Assembly (NCBI RefSeq): GCF_023343835.1
Contig: NC_064447.1
Coordinates: forward strand, 2,976,001-3,040,000
DNA length: 64,000 bases
Source: Lagopus muta
Taxonomy: Eukaryota; Chordata; Aves; Galliformes; Phasianidae
Reading direction: 5' to 3'
In this document: positions 27,584 through 41,476 of the stretch, one piece after another
Position numbering within the stretch: the first letter of the stretch is position 1
Layout of the letters: each line of letters begins with the position of its first letter
The notes under the pieces: model-generated
Databases searched by the model: none
What the model saw: only the letters and a program-made list of their open reading frames with translations
What the model was told of the DNA's origin: nothing
Position numbers and translations under genes: made by a program

Positions 27584-30500
27584 TCACATCGTGCGGCTGT
27601 ACTCGATGCCACTCTTGGCAGAAATGCCAGACCATGGCAGAAGGCTGCAGAGAAGGCTCTGGGCTTGTCTGTATATCCTCTGGGGGATGGAACACGGGCT
27701 CAGGCTGGCCAGCGTGGATCCAATGTGCTGCAGGTAGTCAGTGGCCATCTGTTAAGGACAGCGACGGTGATACTCTGACTTCAGAGCTGACCTGACGTTC
27801 TCAATGGACTGCTACCTGCCACAGAGACCCTCTGACACAGCGAGGGCTGCTCTGCTCAGCTCATTAGACAGACCAGCTCCTCGCACTGCACGACTGCTCC
27901 TTTCTGTCACAAGCAGGTACACCTGGCACCGTAAGACGAGACGATTTGGAAATAGAATAGCAGCACCAGTAAAGTTGAAAAAGACCTGTAAGATCATCTA
28001 GGCCAACCATCAGCTACTGTTACAACTCCAGCTCAGCTACAACCTGGGTGGGAAATAGCCCACCAAAGCAGCTGCTAGCTTCCAGCACTCCACAGCAACT
28101 TCCTGCAGGGGCTGAAATACACTAACCTGCCTGGAGAGATCTGGAATAATTAGTTATATCTGAGAGAGATCAAGTCTCTTTACCAGGACCCAATAAATTC
28201 CCAAATTCAGTTTGAGAGCAGCCTGCTGAGACCTCAGCCAGGCCAGGGTCACAGGATGCCCAGTGGCAGGAAGCAATACCAAGTGCTTTTCTGCCACAGT
28301 GCCAGTCAAATCTGCACCATGCAAGGCAAAGCGTGCCTGGTATGCTGGTTTAACATGAGCATCCACAGAAACTGGCCTCAGCTTCAAATTCAATTTGCCA
28401 TCCTTCACTGTTCCCAGTAGAGCTGGGGAAGTCTGGGCACAAGTGGGTCTGAACCTGTCTAACAGTGCCTTCCTTCTGGCTGCAGGGAGATCAGTCCAAC
28501 TAAGCTCCCATCTGAGCAGACATCAGTCCCCACACACAGGCAGGTCACACTCGGCTGGCTTGCCATCTTTAGGCCCAGCCATGGCTGATGCCTGCTCCGT
28601 GTGCCTCGCTGGACACCAGGCTGAACCCAAAGGATATAAGATCGTCCAGGGCGGGTGCCCACCGTTGATGTACAGGACATAGGTAAAGCCATCTTTGAGG
28701 ACCCCTCTTATGGAATAGTAATAGGGCAGGTAGTGGTGCTGTTTAAAGTCTCTGTTCTCATAGAAGTTTATTGCTGTGTTGTTAGTGGTGAGGACGTGCA
28801 GGTAGATGGCTTTGCAGTGATCCTGGGCAGTCGTTGATATATGGTCTTTTAAACTTTCAAGCAGGAGCGAACCTGTTGAAAGAAAGAAGAGCAGAATCAG
28901 GCAGTGCAGCTGCGTCCCTCAGGGCCAGCACAGCTCTGCAGAGCTCCTGGCTGAGATCTCTGGCAGCCAGCAGCCAAGCAGCAACTGCTGCACACGTGTA
29001 GGAGATCAGATCCCCCCGCTCCCCAGGGCGCCATGAGGACATTCAACAGGGCAGCACTGCAGGGTTTTAATGGAAACCTCGTCTCACCTCTGAGCCTGGT
29101 TTCACAGAACAGAGTGATAAAGACAAACCCTTCTGGCTCAGTGACCACAAAGGAACTCTGCCAGCAGCACCCATCCTCACCACACAGCACCCAGCTTTGC
29201 ATAAGGCCACTGAGTCACCTGCAGCGGTATCGCTTCCATCTGCTCACTGATTTTATAGGCATTTAAAAGAGCAGAGACAACAGGATTTGACAAGCAGATC
29301 ATTGCACCGAGTACATGAAATTTAAAGAAAAGAGCTGGTAGGATTTAAGCTCCCTTCTTAGGAGAAGAGCCAGTCGTTGTCTCACTCAGCCTGTATCTGC
29401 TCAGCCACGAGGAAAGGAGAGCAGCAGGGAAACCAGAGAAGGGCACAGAGGACACAGAGCCCCAGCAGACGGGACCTGGAGGCTCATCCAAGCCACCTCA
29501 GCGTGGGAAGGAGCCAGCAGAAGCTGCAGGACTAACTCCATCCAGCACTAACAACAGCCTGAAGGCTAATCCAAGCACTGAGATGAAACGTGCTCTTTCC
29601 CAATCCTCAGGGCACAGCTGGGTTTCTGCAGGGCCCGCAGGATTTCACAGCAGAAGCCAGCAGCACCGACACTACGGCTACTTCAGACTCAGCAGGAATT
29701 TGTTATCAGCCAAGCACAAAAAGACACAGAAACCTCAATGGGAGAGCAGTTTAATTTTGTTATCAGATATGCCACTCACAGCTCACGGTAAGGCAAGTGC
29801 ATTCTGGTTTGAGAAGAGCAGAGAACCAGAAACGAAAAGCTTCTAATGCCTGCCAGCAGAAATCACAGCTCCAGTGCTTTTAAAATGTACTCGCAGGGAA
29901 AAACCTCCTACATGTAAGACTGCAGCTTCAAACACGAGTAGAAAAACTTTTGGAAAGCTCTCAGAAAAAGCAGCAGCAGCTCCTTAAGGTTCTTGTGCTG
30001 CAGGTGCAGTGCAAAGGTTTGGACACGCTGCCTGGATTTAATGGAATGCTGATGCTGTAAGGAGGAAAGTCCAGCAACATGGAGCTGAAAAGAATGGTGA
30101 TTTGGAAACTGAAGGGGCCCTCAAACAGCCCCAGTTTTACAGAATGCCCCTTTACTGACTTATCTGAGCACTGCTCTGTGTGAGCACTTTTTCTTTGCAC
30201 AGATAATCTATCTAAAGTAGCATTTCAACTTAAGGTTTAATTACAGCCCTCCCACTGAGGTCTTTACACATCCTACCAACTTTTACCTTCCTAAAGGAAG
30301 GGGGAAGGGAGATACAGCCCATAGCTGTACCCACTGAAGAGGCTCCAGATATGCAACAGTGAGTCATGCTGCCAAACCTGACCTCCTTCCTTTGGCAGAT
30401 CAAAGATGCAGATCATGCTTGAAATTGCACCAGAAGGGCACTTAGTGATGACAACTTCCTGCTCCAAATAGAGACGAGCCCTTCTGGCTGCAGGATTCCC

Positions 30501-33217
30501 AATTGGCTGCAAAACTGCTGTGTGTTGCAGCAGGGATTCAGAGCTCACATGGACGTGACAGGTTAAATCAGGTCTGAGTTACACTCCTCTTCCAGTTTCC
30601 TTCAGCTCTCTCTAAACACTTCTGTTGGTTTAAGCTGTAAGTTTAAAGCCACACAAGCAGCACAAAGTGGATGTGAGAGCATCTCTGCAAGTGCTGGATC
30701 ACAGAGAAGGTTTTCTCAAAAGGAAACTGGAGTGAAGTGGTGCAGCTTTATGACCCGTGCCCACAGATGCCCACAGAATTGTCATTTAGCAACTCACCAA
30801 TCCCGTGTTTCCTGAACTCCTTCACCACACCAAGACTCAGTATGTAAGCAACTTGAGTGTCCAAAGGAAAATTGGAAGCTAGGATGTCTCCATCCTGAGT
30901 AGAGATAGGACAAGGTATTTAGTCAGGTACCTGGCAAGGCAGAGGAGAAAGCAAGAATCTTGTACCAGAACACATGAAAACAAAGCAGGAATCTTCACTG
31001 AGCAGTGGAGAAAGATGAAAGGAGTGCTGTCCTCTGGGTGAACTCCCACTTTTGCTTGGCCCTTCCAGCCACAGAAGGCAAACCACAATGTTTCTTTACT
31101 ATATACATGGTTTGCAGGCCTAAGGACACAATGTATCTGCACTCTTTACCAAGGAGGATTCACACCGCCAAAGCCCAGTCACACACCAGGGCCTGGATCA
31201 GACCAGCTTAGCAGCAACGGACTTGATTGCCTGCTCAGGGCTTCGTATCAGCTGGAGAGGACAAGGAACATGCTCTATAGGCCCAGCTGTCTGGGACAGA
31301 GTCTGGATAAGCCCTGGCTTTCAGTGTTTAGAACAAGAGCCTTTTGTTAACTGCTGAAGACTCCGTTTGACTTCGACCAACTCTAGGGTGAAGTCAGCTA
31401 GAGTGAAGAGCCCAGTGCCACTTCGAGCACCTGGCTCCTGCAGGAGTTACTGACTGCTCCACACCATCACAGTGCTGATGGCCTTTAAGCCCACCACGTT
31501 TCCACCACTTTGTTTTTAATCTGCTTTCCTACGTTGCCCTCCCTACACTACCCTGGGGTCTCCTGTCTCACCCTCTTCAGCAGCCACCTCTCCTTCCCCT
31601 TTCTGAGCACACTGTGCTTCTCTCCAGGCCTCTGAGCTCTGTCACCCTGAGGCCTGACCTTCCTGCAGCTTGGTCGCCTCTGCTTTGTGCTCAAGAAGTG
31701 ACTGTGAAATGAAGGACACGAGGTTGTTCAGGAAGGCAGCTCGCAGCAGTGACTCACCTGGCACAGCTAAGGAAGTGCACTGCTTGTGTAAGAGAGGAGT
31801 AGTTTTGCTGTCCTTTGGCTGCACGAACTTCTCAGGCACACTGAGAACAGCCAGGCAACAGAGCTGAAGGGGTTTGGAGACCACAGCAGCATTACCTGAT
31901 TTCTCTTTGCAGCTTCCTGACTGCAAAGAGCGAGTTTGCTATCAGAGCACAGCTGCCCAACCCCAGCAGGAAGGGACTTTCTGTGACAGACCACATGTCC
32001 AAACACACCCCACCCCTCAGGCTCCTTAGCTGGAAAGCAGCACATTCCTGGCTCTTCACAATCAGTTCAGGACAGCTTCTGAGTGCAGTTGGGAAAGAGC
32101 CCCCAAGCAGCTCCATCCCAGCTCACCACAGCAAGGGGAGTTTGAGAGCATCTCAAACTGAAGCACAGGTTTCCTACCTCTTTATGCACCTTTGTTCTGC
32201 TCTTGATCTCTGCCACTATCATTCCCACGATGGAGCCTCTGTACGTGGCTGCGAGGGAAAAGAACTTCTTGTTGGAGGTGATATCTCGGTACCATGAGTC
32301 AGGGTACCTGGAAGGAAGAAAAAAGATATTATTTTGTGCCAATGTGCATCAAAATACCACGTGAGCAGCCTCCAGGTGCCCTCCCTGCTCCATGCCACCA
32401 CAGGGAAGCCAGCATACACTTATTTAGGTTCAAGAGAATTCAGCACGCCTCCTACCTTAAGCAGAGATACAAATTCTAAACTCCACAAATGCTTTTGCTG
32501 GTTTGTTGCTCGTGATCTTAATTACAGCCTGCTAACATCCTCTATAAACCCTCTCAAAGGGAAAAAAAGATTAAAAGTTTTTAAAACCTGAAGCTGTAGT
32601 TTCAGACAGAAAGTTTCAGACAGTCCTGTGCTCGTGCAGACACAAGCATTTAGCACGTGGGGAACTGAGCTGGTGCTCAAAGCAGAGCTACAGAAAAGAC
32701 TAATAAAAAGCTTTTATGCTAAGAGAGTGGAGAAGCAGAAATATTTTCAATGAAAAAAAAACCAAACCCAACACAAAACTGTGAGGCCTCAGACAAGAGT
32801 TCTGCACAAGTTTCCTCTACCCAGAGGTTTGGCCTCAACAAAAGCCCATTGCAGAGGGTGCCCATCGCCCTCTCTTCCTCATCTCCTACAGTGTTTTGCA
32901 GGAAGCACCACTGATTGCAAAGCCCATCCTTCTGCCAATAACCACGCATGCACGGCCTTCCAGCTGAACCAGGACTCGTGGCAGCAGGCCACCATCACCA
33001 CCGGGGTGCACAGGAGCTTCAGCACTGCTGCCTGCTCAGCCCAGGGCTGCAGCTCAGAGCACAGGCTCCTGCTTGGTGCCACCACCCATATCCACACAGC
33101 AACGTACTCTATTGGGAACCAGTCACCACAGAGCTGCTTCACTGCATCTATGTCATCGTGGCACAGCAGACGCAGGTTCACGTCGGTGAGCGCGGTCGGA
33201 GGCACCTCCTCTGTCAT
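27584..33217 (-). CDS. NAA60: NAA60, N-alpha-acetyltransferase 60 (NatF)
   Basis: This is a Golgi-membrane GNAT enzyme that acetylates the N-termini of transmembrane proteins facing the cytosol. Coding exons in order: 33217-33108, 32307-32178, 30894-30798, 28872-28638 and 27740-27584. Together they give 242 codons plus a stop, exactly the mammalian length. The start MTEEVPPTALTDVNLRLLCH lies six bases after an acceptor, so the first exon is non-coding. The acetyl-CoA loop RKHGIG spans the third and fourth coding exons. The last exon (DYLQHIGSTLASLSPCS to SGIEYSRTM) forms the C-terminal amphipathic part that anchors the enzyme to the Golgi. The last intron is AT-AC, listed separately. The gene converges with NUDT16L1 and lies downstream of INTS15. 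Confidence 0.97.
27741..28637 (-). other. NAA60: U12-type AT-AC intron of NAA60
   Basis: On the minus strand the exon ends ATCTT and the intron begins ATATCCTTT, the exact U12 5' consensus. Its 3' end reads tccttaac (U12 branch motif, 27758-27751), then agatggccac, with the exon resuming TGACTAC. Splicing AT to AC gives WTIFDYLQHIGS and exactly 242 codons. No GT-AG pair in this region restores that frame. Confidence 0.9.
27945..28030 (-). repeat. CR1 LINE 3'-end fragment
   Basis: The plus strand reads aaaaagacctgtaagatcatctaggccaacc in two adjoining parts (aaaaagacctgtaagatcat, then ctaggccaacc). This is the usual antisense form of the CR1 3' end. It lies inside the AT-AC intron of NAA60. 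Confidence 0.65.
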
Positions 33218-33223
33218 TCACAC

Positions 33224-36200
33224 CTGCAAGACAAGAAAGCACATCAGGAAGGATGGAACACAGGCAGGTGTCTGTGCCAGGGCAGCTCTTGGTGTGCAGG
33301 GAGTTGTTCTTCCAGCTGAGTGCACCCTCAGTCAGTTTGCACCAAGCTGGGAAGAGCACTGATGTAGCTGGGGGGGTTTGAAATGCTTGAAGAGAAAAGC
33401 TGCAAACTGCAGCACTTGGGCACTGCCTGCTGCTGAAGGGGCTGCTCAGCTCTCCAGCACCCTTGCTTTTAAATTCAGAGACTTGAGATGAGCAGATTTC
33501 AGCACAGGGGGCTGCAGACGCCGTTTGAGCAGTGTAAGAATTCCATCATAAAACACAGCAAAAAGGCACACAGGGTCCACACAGCAACGACCTGAGCCTG
33601 ATCTGCTCTGACACACACACAACCACGCACCACCAATTCTCCTGCAGTGCCTTTCCCTGCTGTTCCCCCAGCCACAGCAGGTCCAGCCCCAGCTCCACGC
33701 TCCCAGGCCGGTGAGCCAGCTTCCTTTGCTCACCTGCTCCTCTCTGAAGAAGCACCCAGGAAGAACTGTAGCTATTTCACCGGACCGTGGCTGCACACTT
33801 ACCAAGCTGCTTTCACAATCACTCCAAATGTTAGTTTCAAAACAACAAGCACCTAAAAAAAACCCACACAATATCTGTAGTCTCACTGGTTTTAAAACTA
33901 CTTTGACAGCTAAGACAGGTGTGACATTTTGGGGGGTCCAAATCTGGGCCTGCCAGCCCTGCAGTGACAGCCCAACGCACCGCAACTTCACCCTTGAGCT
34001 CGGCTCTGCAGCAGCATTGCTCTTCTTACCACAGATCTTCTCACTCTTGAGAAGTTTTGATGACCCTGTAAGTCAATGCCTCTTCTCAGTCAACCACTAT
34101 CAAATCCTCTCAGTGTCAGTAAATTAGGGATGAAAGAAAGAGTTGGGACACAGTCAGGTTTTGGGGCACCCCGGAGCACTCAGCCAGCAGCATGGGGGCC
34201 GTCCTGTGAGGATCAGTTCATGTTTAGCAATCATTACACTCTCTAAGAGCCAGGCAAGCACTATGTGTTACCTGGTAGGTCTATCACTACGAAATCAGGG
34301 AGAACGGAGGGCAACTGCAGTTTGCAGCAGCACTTGATGAAAATTCTTCCCCCAGATTTGCAGGGAGAAGTGAAGTGACAAGACAAACCACGCTCAAGTG
34401 GCAGTGATGGAGTGGCACCACTTAGACTAACGGCAGAGGAACTCCAAATCCTCACACATAAGCTGATTATCAGCTGTGACAGCGCTCTGCAATTATTTTT
34501 CTTTGCCTCACTGCTTGCAGAAGCACCAACTGGCTGCAATCGCTGCCTCAGCCCCAGGCTCTCTGGGCTGCAGCTGGGTGCAAGCCGGGCACTGTGGCAA
34601 CATGTGAAGCTTGGTTTGGCCTGCACACAGCCCTCAAGAAGCTGGAAAAGGCTGCATGGGTACCTGCAGGAAAGAAGAACACCTGCTTAACAATTAAAAA
34701 CTGAAATATTCATGAACTACTGCCAACAGGGGAAAAATACGCAGGCCAGATCACACACAGAGACAGCTAATAAGAAGGACACGTCCAGAAAATGGTTTCT
34801 GAGGAAGTAACAACCTGTGCCAAAACCCACAGCCGGCCTACACCAGACACAGGAGCACTACTGCACATGCAGGACAGGGTCAGTGACCAGCACAGGGCAT
34901 TAACACCATGCAAAATCTGCTGGGCACCAAGCAGGTGTCCTCCCACGGCTTGGCTTTTGGATGCAGCTGGGCTCAAATACCTTCAGTTCCAGCACCTTGA
35001 TAACTTTGTTTTGCCAGAAACAGACCAAGGGAACAATGAAGCACCAGGAGACAAGCATGCAGGTGCCCAGCCTGAGGAAGCCACTCCATAGGCAGCCATA
35101 GCAGGCTTCTTCAACCAGGACAAACTAAATTCCACTTCCATCTCCCATAGCTTGCTAAGGTCCTTCCCAAAAGCCCAACCCCACCACGCAGGGATGGGAG
35201 GGTTAAAGTGGAAAACAGGCAGGAGGCTGGAATGGCACGTGATGCTGTTGGAAAGAGTGCATTAGCTGAATATGGAGCAGATGAGACTGAAACATCCGAG
35301 CAATTTGCCAGCACATCCAAAAGCCTGCAGCCCAGAGAGCAGCCTCACGCTGCCCTAACCCACAGAAAAGGGAGGTTATAACCAAGCACCTGACAGTACA
35401 AGGCAGAAATTAACTCACACAGTGCACATCAACATACGTCTGCAGTACAGCCATCACAGCTGCTACCAAAGTGAATGCTAAGCCTCTCCTCTGCCCGTTA
35501 GGGAGAGCTTGAGATCACAGCAGCACAATTAGAGCAGCAAAACACTTCAGAGAAAATAACATCTCATCTGCATTTGCTGGCCAAGTACTGATGTAAGAGC
35601 TGACAGGACCCTGTGCCAAGGGAAGCTCTGCTTTGTGCATCACTTTCACAGTCAGCTTGGTTGGTTGTTGGGTTGGTTTGGTGTTTTTTTTCAGAACAAC
35701 AGATCAGAAGTACAAAGGAAAAAAAGCCAGTTTCAAGTCCATTTCCTACCTAAAAACTGCAGATCTTTAACATTCAAATGAATTTCAAGGAAATGACACG
35801 AAAGCATGAAGGCTCTGAGCATCCACAGCCTTGTGCCTCGCTTCACTGAGATAAACTCAGCAAAACATTACATGAAAGCCCCAGGTGGAAGGAAGCAGTT
35901 TTGGCTTTCTGTGTATGGGCTGGCTGCAGAGGAACCTGCTGCAAACTAACCCATCATATCTGGCACCCAGGCTGTGCACTGCTGCCACCAGCACCCCCAG
36001 CTCCTACTGTGCATGCCTTGCTTGGAGCTCAGCTGAGCCAGCAGCTCAAGGGACACGTTCTTTCCTTGAATGAGGTGATTCACAGCAAAGAAACCTCAGC
36101 TCAAACTTCTCTCCGGAGCAGGAAATTCTCCTTCCTTTCTACAGCTTTTGCATATAAGAAATAAGATGAGAAGCTCTCCATAATGTTCTATTCCCAGAGA

Positions 36201-39200
36201 AATTTAGCTAACCGCCCTGAGCCAACACTCTACATCTAAGATGTTCAAATGCAAGACAAAGCAGACACTCACTAGAATTCAGTGAGAAACTGTGTAAGGG
36301 CTTTAGAAAACCCTTCAGGCAATTCTATGCCTTCCACACAGCCTGGCCAAGCAATCCAACAAGGCTTCCCTTTTTTAGGGCTATTAGACATGCCCTAACA
36401 ATGCTTCTGCTCTGTGCATCCTGCAAACATCAGCTGGATCTGAAGAATGAACAACCTTACAATGCCACTTACCCAAATTCCTGTTTGGATTTCCACTGCC
36501 ATCCAAAGCAGCTCATCAGATACAAATGCTGTCGACCAGAAATAAAACCACCCAGTTCCCTGGCAGAATAAACCCAAGACAAACTAAGACTGAAGTTAAA
36601 CAAATACCAACTGGAATCACACATAGATACTCAACAAGGAGTGCACTGGCTCTGCCAGATCACAGCCCTGCTTCAGAGACCAACACGTGTGCAGCAGCTG
36701 CGCCTCACTTACAGGAGCAGAGCGTGTGCTGGGCACAAGCAGGGCAGCTGGCAGCCTGGAAGACGTGCAGGCACAGCACTGCAGAGCTGGGTTTCCCTGT
36801 GGGGCTGCTCCCAACACAGCAACAAATCCCCACGTGGCCACAAGGACAACCCCCAGAGCATCACAAGATGAGATTCCCAGGGGAGAAAGAAAAGTTTTTA
36901 TTCACATCCGACATTCTGTCCCACTTGCAAATAAAGAGGATGAGACAAAGCCTGCAGGGAAGGTGAAGAGCTGCTCCAAACACAGGGCAGCAGCACAGCA
37001 GTCTCTCCCAGCCCCGGGCTCTGCTGCTGGCTGTGAGCACTGCAGGACTGCACAGCTCTGTGCCTCCACCTCACAGCACCCAGTGCTGGGGATCAGATTC
37101 ACATGAAACCTTTTGATGTGAAACAGCCAAAGGCCTTATTCCAACCAAGGAGTAAAGAGTTCCGTTCTGCATTTCACTTTAAGCACTTTTTTAGGTTACT
37201 GGTCTCGCAGGGAATGTCCCACACAGATACCCCTGTTACTGTGCTCCTTTTATTTAATACAATAAAACTGCAACTGGATTTGAAAAGGTGCTGAGCTCCT
37301 GCCTTCCCAGGTCACCTCACTGAATGGTGGGCCAGGGCCCTCCTCCAGGCTCACCCCATGCTGCTCAGCCAGACCTGCCTCAGCACCTACACTCTGCAGA
37401 CATCACTAGGAAACTGGCACCTTGTTCCTGGCTCTGCACTTTGCTTTCCCCGTGTCCAGGCTGCAGTTCACTCGCCAAGGGACTGAAGTCCAAAAGCCAA
37501 ACTCTTGGAATTGCAGCAGTTCTGCCAGGGAGGATCACAGTGTGAAACAGATCCCAAAAGGATACTCAGCAAGAAGACCAAATCAGCTGTACCTGTGGAA
37601 CAAACAGCAGTTATATCTGAGATCAGAACACTCACTGTCAGAGAAATCCATCCACACGTGCATCCCTGTCCTCTGCTCACTCACACTCATGCTAACCTGG
37701 CAACCACGAGAGGCTCTCAGGGCTGTTCTTTCCCCCTACAGCTCTGGATGCATCACAGGAGCCGTGATTTCACGCAGGCTGTTGCCACACAAAGCATCCC
37801 CAGAGCACACTGCAGAATGCTCAGCTTCCTCCTGCCACTCCTCTGGGTGAGTAAGAATTGCTAAGAGGGTTCTGTTGTTAAAGCTCCTCTTGTCGAGACA
37901 CAGAAGAGAAAATCTGCCTTGTGACAGCAGCACTGCAGGAGCTGAAGGCTGAGGGTCCAGCAGAGGCACGTTCAGCAGCAGAAGGTGACGGAGGAAGGCA
38001 GCACCACGTGAGCACTGAGCACGGCAGGCATCCAGCACGGCTGCTCCTCCCAGAACCAGGAACCCCGGGCAGCTCATCTGCATGCAGGCCCGCTGCCATC
38101 CCAGAATTAGAACAAACAGCTGCACACAAGATGCATGCAGTGACTCAAAGAGACAGAAATCAGCACAGTGCAAAGGCTGGGAGAGGGAATTCCAAGCCCA
38201 TCTCCATCACGAGGCGCTGTCCTCGTTACCGAGCTGTCTCAACTCAGGCACAGCACGTGCTCCATCACAAAGGCACCAGCAGCAACCTCCAGAGGCTACT
38301 GAAAACAACTGACAATATATTCCCTTCCCCAGCTGGCAGAAGGCTCCCAGGCTCGCTGCTCTCCGAGATCTGTACTCATAATGTGCACCAATGAGGCTGC
38401 TTTCCTCTTCCTTTCTCAGTGGCGTTTTCCAGCATGAGGCGCCCACACTTGGTTCAGCACACCACTGGCTCTGCTGCAAGCTTGTAGCATTCAAAATAGA
38501 TTCTGGCACCCACAGCAAGAAGTTTAAACCAAGGAATTCCAAACTGACTTACAAACTAACGTTGGGAAACCAACCAGCTGCAGCTGCCGCCTTCCTGCTA
38601 GGAGAGGGGGAAGCAGAGCAAGGCGTAAAGCTCTGGGTCTTTTTGCAGTGCCCCACACTGAAGACATGAGTGTTTAAAGAGGAGCGCTGAGAGAAGGCGG
38701 AGCTCTCGCTGAACAGCCTGTCACTCAGCACAGGGAACAAAGCAGGAATGTGGCTGCACTGCCTGCCACAGCTGAGTCAGCTCCTGGTGGGTACGAGGCA
38801 CCTCCAGTGTCAGCTTGTGAATGGAGATATTGCACACACTGGTTATAGAATGCTAGGAGAGAGCCATCAGCTTCACTCCCAAAACGCACCACAAGCATCC
38901 CATAAAGGCTTTTAAAGAGGAAAAAAGTCACAGAGGTGAAAGGGAGAGTCTCTGGCAGACTAAATGGAATAAATTACAGGAAATAAAATCCAGCATGAGC
39001 TCTTAAGGGAAAGGCACCCAGGTGTAATCTGTTCAGCAGATCCATGACAACTGGAGGGAAGAACAGATTAAACAATACACACTAAAGTTTGCCTACAGAA
39101 CTGTGGGATAAAGCACAGATTTTCAGGGTAGCAAAATCCAAAGCTGTTCACAGTCATAGAACACGTTCACAGCCAAAAGACCAACACACAAAACACCAAC

Positions 39201-41060
39201 ACACTGGAAGGCAGTGCCTGCATGTCAGTAGACAAATAAGGAATGCCAGCTAGAAACAGGCAAAGGCTGCCAATTCGCATTAACCACGAGGGAAAAATCC
39301 ATGCTTGCACTGTTCCCTGAGAACATCAGTTGGCTGCTCAGCAGCAAACCAGGATTCTGACAGTCGTCAGGGTAAGCAGAGATGAGCAAGATAAACACAA
39401 CACGCATCGTGTCTGAGCCAGCAAGTCCTCTGTGTGCTACAAACTTTTAGTGCATCTGACAGTGAAGGTCAGACATTGAGGTACATTCCCGCAGTTCTCA
39501 ACAGCTCACCCACGTGCCTGGCACAAACTGCCAGTGTGAAGGTGCTGAAGCAGCACAAAGCAAAACACAGCAGAGCAGACTGATCAGCTCGGCAGCAGAA
39601 TGAAACACTTGAACACGTGGCAACTGCAATCATTTGAGGGCTCAGATGTGCTGGACACAGCAAACCCCAATGCTAAGCCAGCATCCAAATGATTTCACCC
39701 ACACTTCAATTTCACCTGCATTGCCCAGAGACACCTCACTATCAAAGGGCCTTGGGGTATCTGTGCAGCTAGCAGCTGTCCTGCAAAGCAGAGCAGCAGC
39801 TGGACAAGCAAGTGCTTTGTCACCAGTAGTGCTGGTCACAGCAGCACTGACAGCATGCAGAGAGCAGCAATGCCTTCAACATTTGGGTCTGGCAGGCAGA
39901 AATGGAGAATTTACTTCAGCCACAAGGATAGCACATGTATCAGGCCCCACTGTACAGGGCAGGACGGGCACTGAAGAACCAGGCAGCCAAGTGCTTCTCC
40001 CAACATCAACTACACCTGTGCCACTGCCAGGGGCAGGAAATGCTGCTGACATCTTTGGGACAGCGTTTAAGGCTCAGCTTAATCAGCTGCAATTAAAAAC
40101 CTCATGACACATCCTGCAAATCCACACAACTGCTTGCCTGCTTACACAGTACATCAAGGTATTGCATGCTTTGTGCTGAAGGCACAGGCACATTCAGACA
40201 GGCACAACGCTTGCACAGGGCAGGGCACAGAGGCTGAGCTGTCTCAGTGCAATCTGTTAAATGGCAGCAGGGTGGTATACGAGCTGCCAGGTAGCAGGAC
40301 ATGGTGCTGCTGGGATCCCCAGTGCCCACCCAAGCAAAGCCCTGCTGTGAAGGATGGAGCTGCAAGGCCCTGGTTATGCTGCAGAGCTGCATGCTGGTGG
40401 CTGAGCCCCCTAAGGTGAGCCTAGAGCTAGTCCAGCAAGGGAACAGGCTGTAAGCACAGCCACAGAACCACCTGACCTCAGCTGAACCAGGAAACGCCTT
40501 TCTTTAGTAGTACTTCCATGCCCAGCTACAGAGCACAGCAGCAGCTCTTTTGGCCAGAGTTCACCTTTTACCTTTAAAAGCTCAAACGACACAACTCCAT
40601 AGGCATAACTGCAGCAGTTCAGAGAATGGTTGGGTTGGAAGGGACCTCACAGCCCCCAGCTCCAGCCCTGTCACAGGCTGGCTGCCCACACTAGCTCAAG
40701 CTGCCCAGGATGCCCCTCCACGGATGGGGCACCCCCAGCACTGGGCAGCACCTCAGCTCCCTCAGAGTGAAGGGTTTCCTCCTCACATCTCACCCGAATC
40801 TCCTCTCGCTCAGTTTAAAGCCGTTCCCCTCTGTCCTATAGCTATATGCCCGCGCAAAACTGCTCCCTCTCCCACTTCTAAGCTCCCTTTAGGCACAGGA
40901 AGGCTACGCTGAGGTCTCACCAGAGCCTTCTCCAGGCTGAACAACTGCAGCTCCCTCAGCCCTTCCCGAGCCGCTCACACCACAGGGCTCCAGTTAACCG
41001 AGAGCTCCGGCCTGCTCCTTCCACCGGAACGGGCCCGCAGCAGCAATACCCCCAGCTCAC
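33224..41060 (-). other. NAA60: NAA60 first intron, 7.8 kb
   Basis: This separates the non-coding first exon from the ATG exon. The donor (minus strand) is TTCCAG then GTGAGC at 41061/41060; the acceptor is cttgcag before 33223. I saw no clear coding exon on either strand. Extra untranslated exons could exist but cannot be fixed from sequence. A CR1 copy sits at its start. Confidence 0.65.
40608..40975 (-). repeat. CR1 LINE copy, 3' part, antisense
   Basis: The plus strand begins agaatggttgggttggaagg and ends with aggtctcaccagagccttct then ccaggctgaacaactgcagc. This is the classic antisense CR1 3' region. The copy is about 370 bases long, truncated at its 5' end, and lies less than 100 bases from the NAA60 first exon. 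Confidence 0.85.
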
Positions 41061-41400
41061 CTGGAAGGGGCGGCGGTGCCGGGCAGTGCCGGCGGGCGCC
41101 GGGCGCGCAGCAGACGGGGCGGTGCGGGCGCTCAGCGCATGCCGTAGCGGCGAGGCCAGGCGAGGAGCCGGAGCCACGGCGGACACCGGCGGGCGAGCGG
41201 GCGGGCGAGCCCTTCCTTCCTGCCTTAGGCACCGCGCAACAACGCGACTCCCCATTGGCTGCTTGTCTCACGTGACCAGCAAATGTGACGCATGCGCAAA
41301 TCGGGAGAGCGAGTTGAGGCCACGCCCCCTTCCGGGCAGCCGGCAGCGGCTGCTCCGCCCCGTCCCCCAGTGCCGGCCCATCGCATCGCACCTCCTAATC
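41000..41400 (-). promoter_or_regulatory. NAA60: NAA60 CpG-island promoter
   Basis: CpG-rich sequence covers the non-coding first exon (about 41061-41200). Upstream on the minus strand are a CCAAT box (plus CCATTGG near 41252), an 8-base E-box palindrome TCACGTGA at 41268-41275 of the USF/TFE type, and an NRF1-like gcatgcgca near 41290. No TATA box is visible. Confidence 0.75.
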
Positions 41401-41470
41401 GCTACCGAAAGATAAAGCCACAGAACTATTTGATGCGTCTTAAGCGGTTTCCTTTAATAGGAAGTGATGC

Positions 41471-41476
41471 TTTATT
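41471..41476 (-). terminator. INTS15: Poly(A) signal of INTS15
   Basis: AATAAA on the minus strand, about 525 bases after the INTS15 stop and only about 200 bases upstream of the NAA60 promoter elements. A nearby ATTAAA (41451-41456) is an alternative. Confidence 0.7.
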
